A model generated the notes under the pieces. The model was not told where the DNA came from and did not search any database. It saw nothing but the letters and a program-made list of their open reading frames with translations. DNA of 64,000 nt from Herbidospora sakaeratensis (GTDB lineage Bacteria; Actinomycetota; Actinomycetes; Streptosporangiales; Streptosporangiaceae), in contig NZ_BBXC01000011.1 of assembly GCF_001570525.1 (NCBI RefSeq), positions 352,113-416,112 of the forward strand, in the 5' to 3' direction. Numbering within the stretch: the first letter of the stretch is position 1; every line of letters starts with the position of its first letter. This document shows, piece by piece, positions 60,634 through 64,000 of this stretch. The translations under genes were made by a program, and so were the position numbers.

Positions 60634-61885
60634 CGACCAGCAGGGCGATGTCGTCTTCGTGGGCGCGGACGTCGACCAGCTCCTCGACGAGCCGGTCGGC
60701 GACCGCGTCGAGGTCGGCGAGGTCGCGGGTGCCCTGCCACAGCGCCTTCAGCACGCCCATGCCGGCGTCGATCGCCCGGTCGCGCCGCTCGACCAGGCCG
60801 TCGGTGTAGAGGAGCAGCCTGGTGCCGGCCGGGAAGGGCACCTTGTGCTCGACGTAGTTGTAGTCGACGACGCCCAGCGGCGGCCCCGCGCCGTCGTCGA
60901 GGAACCGGTAGGGCCCGCCGGGCACGTCGAGCAGCATCGGCAGCTGGCCCGCGTTCGCCCAGGTCAGGGTCTCGGCATGGGCGTCGTAGACGGCCAGGCA
61001 GCAGGTCACCAGGCGGGCCCGGTCGGCGGCCCGCAACACCACGGCCGACTGGCGCAGGATCTCGCCGGGCGACATGTGGCTGACCGCCAGGGCGCGCACG
61101 GCCGTGCGCATCTGCCCCATCACGGCGGCGGCCTGGATGCCCTTGCCCATGACGTCGCCGACCACGAGCGCGACCCGGCCCTCGTCGATCGGGATCAGGT
61201 CGACCCAGTCGCCGCCGACGTCGATGCCGCGCGCCGGATAGTAACGCCAGGCGTGCCGCACCCCGTGGACGTGCGGCAACGGCGAGAGCAGGCTGCGCTG
61301 CAACTCCACGGCGGCGTCGCGGTGCCGCTGGTAGAGGCGCGCGTTGTCCATGGCGACGGCGGCCTGCGCGGCCACGCCGGAGGCGAGCTGCTCGTGGCGG
61401 GCGGTGAACATGCCCACCTCGGGGTGGCCGAAGAAGAACCCGCCGAGCACCTCACCCGACGGTGAGATCACCGGCACCGCGAGGTAGCTGCGCACGTCGA
61501 GGTGGCCCTTGGGCATGCCGTGGTAGGGCGGGTTCTGGCCGTAGCGGGGGTCGGCGCGCACGTCGTGCATGCGGATGACGCCCTCGCCCTGGAACGTGGG
61601 GTCGAACACCTTGGTGTTGCGCGGCATCGGGAAACCCTCGAACGCGCTGCGGGGGACGCCGGAGAGCACGTACAGGAAGTAGCTCTCGCCGTTCATGTCG
61701 TAGACGTTGTAGAAGAACGAGCCGAAGGCGGCCCCGGTCAGCGAAGTCGCGGCGTCGCAGGCGGTGCGCACGATCCGAGGGAGGTCGAGGTCGGCGGCGA
61801 GCGCGCGGCCGACCTCGTGGAGGGTCTCGACGAGCCGGGTCTCCTCCTGGAGCCGCTCGATCAGGTCGTCGAGTTCGTGGGTCAT
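60620..61885 (-). CDS. GAF-PP2C (SpoIIE/RsbU-type) phosphatase
   Basis: 421 aa. GAF domain about 15-190 (LHEVGRALAADLDLPRIVRTACDAATSLTGAAFGSFFY ... GVAAQAAVAMDNARLY). PP2C-type phosphatase about 205-420 with metal motifs GGDWVDLI, VVGDVMGKG, YTDGLVE and HEDDIALLVV. It would dephosphorylate a STAS anti-sigma antagonist. Its start overlaps the STAS-containing gene (ATGA), so the likely substrate is that protein's STAS domain. The GAF domain would sense a small ligand or redox signal. Confidence 0.92.
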   Translation of the reverse strand: MTHELDDLIERLQEETRLVETLHEVGRALAADLDLPRIVRTACDAATSLTGAAFGSFFYNVYDMNGESYFLYVLSGVPRSAFEGFPMPRNTKVFDPTFQGEGVIRMHDVRADPRYGQNPPYHGMPKGHLDVRSYLAVPVISPSGEVLGGFFFGHPEVGMFTARHEQLASGVAAQAAVAMDNARLYQRHRDAAVELQRSLLSPLPHVHGVRHAWRYYPARGIDVGGDWVDLIPIDEGRVALVVGDVMGKGIQAAAVMGQMRTAVRALAVSHMSPGEILRQSAVVLRAADRARLVTCCLAVYDAHAETLTWANAGQLPMLLDVPGGPYRFLDDGAGPPLGVVDYNYVEHKVPFPAGTRLLLYTDGLVERRDRAIDAGMGVLKALWQGTRDLADLDAVADRLVEELVDVRAHEDDIALLVVTTS

Positions 61886-62709
61886 GAGCCGGCCCGGTGC
61901 TCGGAGAGGAGGTTCAACGCCTCCTCAGCGTTGTCGCGGACGGCCAGCACGGTGAGGCTCCCGGTCAGTTTGAGCAGCCGCTCGAGTGGGCCGGTCACGC
62001 CGGCCAGCACCATCAGCCCGCCCAGTTCGCGGGCCGCGACGGTGGAGACGAGGAGCACCCGCAGCCCGCTGGAGTCGCAGAACCCGACCCCGGACAGGTC
62101 GGCCGCGATGTGGGTGCGGCCGGAGGTGAGCAGGTCGTTGACCACCGCGTGCAGCTGCGGCGAGGTGATCACGTCGAGGTCGCCGGAGACGGTCACCAGC
62201 GGCCCGGCCGACCGGTGGGTCACGGCCACGCCGAGGCGCTGCTGCGCGCCGCCCCGGGGTTTGATCGAGTCGTCGTCGTTGACGTTCATGCGCATCTCCA
62301 CCCGGGAGCCGCCGTCGCCCTGCTCGATCGTCAGCTGGTCGCAGACCTCGCTCATGAGCCACAGGCCGAAGCCGCGGCGGCCGTCGAGCGAGGGCCGGGC
62401 AGGACTGAGGTGGGCGGGGGTGAGCCGGCCCGCCAGGTCGGTCACCTCCACGACGACCTGGCCGTCTTCCAGCCAGATCCGGACGGTGCCGTGCCCGTCG
62501 CCGTGCTCCAGCACGTTGACCACCGCCTCGTTGGCGGCGAACACGAGGTCATGGAGCCGGGCTCCGGCGAGCCCGGCGCCCGAGGCGAACGCGTCGATGC
62601 GGTCACGCATCGACCCGACGTCGTCGGTGATCGGCCAGGCCCCGGGCAGGTTCACGGGCACCTCAACGAGCTTCGCACCATTACACGACTGTATCGCGGG
62701 CTTCGTCAC
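61882..62709 (-). CDS. Fused RsbW-type kinase and STAS anti-sigma antagonist
   Basis: 275 aa from GTG 62709. Residues 15-145 are a GHKL kinase of RsbW/SpoIIAB type: N box NEAVVNVLEH (60-69), DLAGRL and GRRGFGLWLM (110-119). Residues 158-270 are a STAS domain with the phosphorylatable Ser214 in CDSSGLRVLL. Kinase and antagonist are usually separate proteins, so intramolecular phosphorylation is possible. The PP2C gene follows with overlap. No sigma factor gene is in view, so the final target is unknown. Confidence 0.87.
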   Translation of the reverse strand: MTKPAIQSCNGAKLVEVPVNLPGAWPITDDVGSMRDRIDAFASGAGLAGARLHDLVFAANEAVVNVLEHGDGHGTVRIWLEDGQVVVEVTDLAGRLTPAHLSPARPSLDGRRGFGLWLMSEVCDQLTIEQGDGGSRVEMRMNVNDDDSIKPRGGAQQRLGVAVTHRSAGPLVTVSGDLDVITSPQLHAVVNDLLTSGRTHIAADLSGVGFCDSSGLRVLLVSTVAARELGGLMVLAGVTGPLERLLKLTGSLTVLAVRDNAEEALNLLSEHRAGS

Positions 62710-63299
62710 CGCACCCGGATCCCACCGAGGACGATGGTGACCAGGTCCTCCGCGAACCCCTCGGGCACCACGACCGGATCGCGCAGGGTGACCTCGTGAC
62801 AGGCCCCGATGATCATCGTCGCGGCGGCCGCGACCGGCGCGTCCGCCGCGAGTTCCCCCGCCTCCTGCCGCCGCCACAGATAGGCGGCGAGCTGGTCGCG
62901 CAGCCCCAGCCCACCCGCCGTGGGGTTGCCGAGCCCGGCGAACCGTTCGAGCACCTCGGGCGCCACGTTCGCGAACGCCGGCACGATGACCAGGTGCAGG
63001 TCAAGAGCCCTTTTCGTGTACGCGAGCAGCGCCCGCCCCACCTCCTCGCCGTCGCCGGGCAGCGGCGGCAGACCGCGCTCCGCGGCTTTGACGTGGCCGT
63101 GCAGACCGAGGGCGAGCAGCTCCTCCTTGTCGGCGAAGTGGTTGTAGAGCACCCCGGTGGCCACCTCGGCCTCCCGGGCGATCTCGCGCACGGTCAGCCC
63201 GCCGGCGCCGCGCCGGGCGATCAGCCGGGCGGCGGCGTCGACCAGGTGGTCGCGCAGATCGACCCCGGCCTCCACGGCCCGCGCCCGGCGCGGCGCCAT
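62706..63299 (-). CDS. TetR-family regulator
   Basis: 197 aa from ATG 63299 (GTG 63302 possible), overlapping the methyltransferase stop (TGATG). HTH: HLVDAAARLIARRGAGGLTVREIAREAEVATGVLYNHFADKEELLALGLHGHV. The C-terminal domain is helical. Its stop overlaps the GTG of the kinase/STAS gene (GTGA), so all four genes are probably one operon, an unusual mix of ligand-sensing repressor and partner switch. Confidence 0.87.
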   Translation of the reverse strand: MAPRRARAVEAGVDLRDHLVDAAARLIARRGAGGLTVREIAREAEVATGVLYNHFADKEELLALGLHGHVKAAERGLPPLPGDGEEVGRALLAYTKRALDLHLVIVPAFANVAPEVLERFAGLGNPTAGGLGLRDQLAAYLWRRQEAGELAADAPVAAAATMIIGACHEVTLRDPVVVPEGFAEDLVTIVLGGIRVR

Positions 63300-64000
63300 C
63301 ACGGCCGCACCGCGCCGACCAGCAGCGCCGCGCCGTCGAGCAGCACGCCGTCGGGGGTCTCGAAGGCGCGCAGCACCGGGAGCAGCCGCTCGGCCGCGCC
63401 CTCTCCGGCCTGGTGCCGGATCGGCCCCCAGGCCCCCAGGAACGCCGCCGCGTCGGCGGCGTCGGCGCCCCAGTTCTGCGGCGCGTGGACCGGACGGGTG
63501 ACGACGCCGGCGAACCCGGCCTCGGTGAGCACCCGTTCGACCGTCTCGGGGTCGCCCAGGGAGAGGGGTCCGGCGTCCGGCGGCCCGGCGGGGAGGCCGA
63601 GGGCCGCGACGACGTGGGCCAGGTCGCCGTAACCGCGCATCGACAAAAAGGTGAGCCGCCCGCCCGGCGCGAGCGCCCGGCCGATGTTGGCGAAGGCGGC
63701 GACGGGATCGCCGAAGAACATGATCCCGAATCTACTGAGGGCCAGGTCGAACGACGAATCGGGGAACGGGTGCACCTGCGCGTCACCCCGCACGTACGAC
63801 ACGTCTCCCTCGCCGGTGAGCTCGCGGGCGGTGGCCAGCATCGGCCCCGACAGGTCGACGCCCAGGGCGGAGGCCGCCGTGCGCGCGGCCAGCCGGGTGG
63901 TCCGCCCGGTGCCGCACCCGATGTCCAGGACCCGGTCGCCGGGCCGGACGGCGTCGAGGAGGAACGGGTTGAAGGCGTCGTTGACGGCGTTGTAGCGGTC
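63299..64000 (-). CDS. Class I SAM-dependent methyltransferase, 5' end beyond window
   Basis: The visible 233 codons lack the start, which lies past the right edge. Motif I is VLDIGCGTGRTTRLAA, then VDLSGPMLATAREL, GDAQVHPFPDSSFDLALSRFGIMFFGDPVAAFANIGRALAPGGRLTFLSM. This is the UbiE/Methyltransf_11 type, acting on a small molecule. First visible gene of the leftward operon with TetR and the partner-switch genes. Confidence 0.88.
   Translation of the reverse strand, partial: DRYNAVNDAFNPFLLDAVRPGDRVLDIGCGTGRTTRLAARTAASALGVDLSGPMLATARELTGEGDVSYVRGDAQVHPFPDSSFDLALSRFGIMFFGDPVAAFANIGRALAPGGRLTFLSMRGYGDLAHVVAALGLPAGPPDAGPLSLGDPETVERVLTEAGFAGVVTRPVHAPQNWGADAADAAAFLGAWGPIRHQAGEGAAERLLPVLRAFETPDGVLLDGAALLVGAVRP

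Overview
The window is very GC-rich DNA (third codon positions almost always G or C) with many GTG starts, probable leaderless promoters, AfsR/SARP-type regulators, SpoIIE-type phosphatases and numerous secreted glycosidases. This points to a mycelial or soil actinomycete. A member of the Streptosporangiales is my best guess, but it is an inference from gene content and was not tested. No rRNA, tRNA, CRISPR array, insertion sequence or replication origin was seen.

Layout. 1-2.1 kb: a secreted CE15 glucuronoyl esterase (runs off the left edge) behind a palindrome-rich control region. 2.1-6.0 kb: a phosphatase-like protein with an altered metal site, a propionyl-CoA synthetase, a PIN toxin pseudogene with its antitoxin, and a NUDIX protein carrying an antitoxin-like N-terminal tail. 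6.2-13.1 kb: a secreted tandem amidase, an ArsR/AHSA1 pair, SDR and NmrA-type oxidoreductases and conserved unknowns. 13.2-19.8 kb: a surface protein, then divergent secreted GH3 and GH95-like glycosidases with LacI-type operators between them. 19.8-26.9 kb: a second toxin-antitoxin pair, a FAD monooxygenase with a divergent TetR, an AfsR-type regulator and TPR/DUF1877 proteins. 26.9-28.6 kb: a decayed patch (LuxR remnant, truncated nitroreductase) around cadD. 28.6-33.0 kb: AraC regulator with styAB-type monooxygenase and flavin reductase, SDR and an MmyB-like regulator. 33-42.4 kb: RTX-type secreted protein, AlkZ-like glycosylase, TetR/SRPBCC pair and a 2147-residue secreted multidomain protein ending in a PxKF domain. 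42.5-44.8 kb: HTH/Clp-N protein plus membrane Ser/Thr kinase behind twin perfect palindromes.

44.8-60.6 kb is the most notable region: a GntR/C45-acyltransferase pair divergent from a 15-gene same-strand catabolic cluster. The cluster holds an SDR, GlcG/HbpS-like, two DJ-1/PfpI proteins, a phosphotriesterase-family hydrolase, an amidohydrolase, a CE7 esterase, two zinc dehydrogenases, a class I aldolase, an FGGY kinase, a CUT1-type ABC importer without its ATPase, and a Gfo/Idh/MocA oxidoreductase. I read it as uptake, oxidation to lactone or acid, hydrolysis, phosphorylation and aldol cleavage of an unknown esterified sugar or sugar acid. I cannot match the whole set to a pathway I know.

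60.6-64 kb: a minus-strand operon of methyltransferase (runs off the right edge), TetR, a fused RsbW-kinase/STAS protein and a GAF-PP2C phosphatase, i.e. a compact partner-switching module.
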